Origin: Clostridiales bacterium
Lineage (GTDB): Bacteria; Bacillota; Clostridia; Oscillospirales; QAMX01
Length of the DNA stretch: 8,027 bases
Assembly: GCA_003149835.1 (NCBI GenBank)
Contig: QAMX01000068.1
Location: 1-8,027 of the forward strand
Reading direction: 5' to 3'
Position 1 is the stretch's first letter, and the number at the start of each line of letters is the position of its first letter. A model generated the notes under the pieces. That model did no database searches. It saw only the letters and a list, made by a program, of their open reading frames with translations, and was not told the origin of the DNA. Positions 7,425-8,027 of this stretch are shown here, piece after piece. The position numbers and the translations under genes were made by a program.

Positions 7425-7443
7425 TTGTCAACGCTCTTGACAA
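7425..7443. repeat. Inverted repeat TTGTCAA-N5-TTGACAA over the tyrS -35 box
   Basis: Two perfect 7-base arms (7425-7431 and 7437-7443) flank CGCTC. The right arm contains the TTGACA -35 box of the tyrS promoter. On the minus strand the left arm also reads TTGACA, but no usable -10 follows at 16-18 bases. The symmetry and position fit an operator; a chance match to a -35 sequence remains possible. Confidence 0.4.
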
Positions 7444-7464
7444 GCCGCCCGTTTCAGGTATAAT
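7437..7464 (+). promoter_or_regulatory. SigA-type promoter of the tyrS transcript
   Basis: A perfect TTGACA (7437-7442) and a perfect TATAAT (7459-7464) are separated by 16 bases. Transcription should start near 7471, right at the beginning of T-box stem I. A full-consensus promoter suits T-box control, where regulation acts by attenuation after initiation. Confidence 0.9.
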
Positions 7465-7470
7465 AATATT

Positions 7471-7756
7471 ATCGAAAGGCTGTGAGGGGAACAAGTAGCG
7501 CTCCGCGCGCGCGCAGAGAGCCGCCGTTTGGTGAAAGGCGGAGGCGGGCGAAGTGTGAAATACCTCCCTGAGCCGCAGGCTGAACGGGCGGAAAGCGTTT
7601 GCTTCGCGCCCCGCGTAGGCCGTGCCGTGCGCGCGCGTTAAGCGCCGGGCGTTTTTTTTGACGCCGTAAGGCAGTTCGCCGTGAGGCGGCTGTGAAAGAG
7701 GTGGTACCGCGGTCATCCGATCGCCCTCTGCAATTGAGATTGCGGAGGGCTTTTTT
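7471..7756 (+). promoter_or_regulatory. Tyrosine T-box riboswitch leader of tyrS
   Basis: This RNA senses uncharged tRNA-Tyr and lets transcription continue into tyrS when tyrosine is scarce. Stem I has a base helix GGCT/AGCC (7478-7481 with 7571-7574), a lower helix GGGG/CTCC (7486-7489 with 7564-7567), a specifier loop with the tyrosine codon TAC at 7561-7563 in the typical GTGTGAAATAC context, and an apical stem CCGCC/GGCGG (7521-7525 with 7537-7541) closing GTTTGGTGAAA. A hairpin at 7586-7611 and a stem III capped by GTGA (7672-7692) follow. The T-box proper is AGAGGTGGTACCGCGG at 7697-7712; its UGGU pairs with an ACCA tRNA end, matching the A73 discriminator of tRNA-Tyr. The antiterminator pairs AGAGG with CCTCT (7725-7729) and GCG (7709-7711) with CGC (7722-7724), which overlap the terminator stem. 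Confidence 0.95.
7723..7756 (+). terminator. T-box intrinsic terminator (attenuator)
   Basis: A 12-bp stem (GCCCTCTGCAAT at 7723-7734 with 7739-7750, one U-G wobble) closes a TGAG loop and is followed by T6 (7751-7756). Its left arm contains the CCTCT needed by the competing antiterminator, so the two structures are mutually exclusive. It sits 32 bases before the tyrS start codon. Confidence 0.95.
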
Positions 7757-7788
7757 ATTGACACCTCCGCCGGAAAAAGGAGAAACAT

Positions 7789-8027
7789 ATGAATCTGTAC
7801 GAAGAATTGACGGCGCGCGGCCTGATCGCGCAGGTCACGGATGCAGAGCACATCCGCGACATGATCAACAACGGCAAGGCCACCTTTTACATCGGCTTCG
7901 ACTGTACGGCCGACAGCCTGACGGCCGGCCATTTCATGGCGCTGACGCTGATGAAGCGCCTGCAAATGGCGGGAAACAAGCCCATCGCCCTCATCGGCGG
8001 CGGCACCACCATGATCGGCGACCCCTC
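7789..8027 (+). CDS. tyrS: Tyrosyl-tRNA synthetase, N-terminal part (runs off right edge)
   Basis: The first 79 codons of a class I tyrosyl-tRNA synthetase, which charges tRNA-Tyr with tyrosine in the cytosol. The ATG at 7789 has AAGGAG (7777-7782) six bases upstream, and the peptide MNLYEELTARGLI is a standard TyrRS start. The Rossmann-fold segment YIGFDCTADSLTAGHF (residues 34-49) corresponds to the usual GFDPTADSLHxGH signature, with two changes: Cys for Pro, and Thr-Ala for the His-x that opens the HIGH motif; the Gly-His end is intact. KRLQMAGNKPIALIGGGTTMIGDPS follows the family closely. The upstream tyrosine T-box independently supports the identity. The KMSKS loop and the C-terminal RNA-binding domain lie outside the window. 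Confidence 0.96.
   Translation, partial: MNLYEELTARGLIAQVTDAEHIRDMINNGKATFYIGFDCTADSLTAGHFMALTLMKRLQMAGNKPIALIGGGTTMIGDP

Noticed and set aside
7403..7431. Second minus-strand promoter using the TTGACA at 7431-7426
   Set aside because: The hexamers 16-18 bases downstream (GAACCT, AACCTA, ACCTAA) do not resemble a -10 box.
7638..7659. Premature intrinsic terminator before the T8 run in the leader
   Set aside because: GCGCCGGGCG before the T run has no good complementary 5' arm directly upstream, so no terminator hairpin can form.
7417..7965. Minus-strand open frame across the T-box and tyrS start (182 codons)
   Set aside because: Antisense to a structured RNA leader and to tyrS; no domain and no promoter reading into it.
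283..8027. Functional link between dtd and tyrS as a D-tyrosine system
   Set aside because: dtd sits in its usual rel operon and tyrS is on the other strand under separate control about 7 kb away; proximity is probably chance.

Overview
The window looks like a chromosomal segment of a fairly GC-rich member of the Clostridia (Bacillota), probably in or near the Oscillospiraceae/Ruminococcaceae. The grounds are a recJ-rel-dtd gene order typical of Bacillota, a tyrosine T-box leader in front of tyrS, AGGAGG-type ribosome binding sites, TTGACA/TATAAT promoters, and a surface protein with a sortase-type C terminus. I can support the phylum well; the family is an inference from the style of the sequence.

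Layout, left to right. Bases 1-185 hold the open 5' part of a possible minus-strand gene that runs off the left edge; it is unrecognised and clearly lower in GC (about 48% by hand count). Bases 186-282 are non-coding with a small hairpin. From 283 to 5026 on the minus strand lies a compact three-gene operon transcribed right to left: recJ (single-strand DNA exonuclease), a bifunctional (p)ppGpp synthetase/hydrolase, and dtd (D-aminoacyl-tRNA deacylase). It has a strong TTGATT-N17-TATAAT promoter at 5113-5141. A minus-strand intrinsic terminator at 5182-5214 separates it from the next upstream gene. That gene (5251-7254, minus) encodes a secreted von Willebrand factor A (VWA) surface protein with an intact metal-binding (MIDAS) site, a Pro/Thr/Asp repeat stalk and an IPHTG anchor. 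From about 7437 the plus strand carries a TTGACA-N16-TATAAT promoter, a full tyrosine T-box riboswitch with terminator, and the first 79 codons of tyrS, cut by the right edge.

How the genes fit together. The operon combines DNA repair, the stringent response and translation quality control, a grouping conserved in Bacillota; here apt, which often sits between recJ and rel, is absent and the two genes overlap. tyrS is controlled by uncharged tRNA-Tyr, and dtd, whose classical substrate is D-Tyr-tRNA-Tyr, lies about 7 kb away, probably by coincidence. The VWA protein is a separate transcription unit and probably an adhesin; no sortase or pilin gene lies in the window.

I found no CRISPR array, mobile element, tRNA/rRNA gene or clearly new multi-gene system. 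The points most worth a second look are the altered signature motifs in TyrRS (TAGH for HIGH) and DTD (TNFTL for SQFTL), the architecture of the VWA protein (insert plus exactly two cysteines), and an inverted repeat covering the -35 box of the tyrS promoter.
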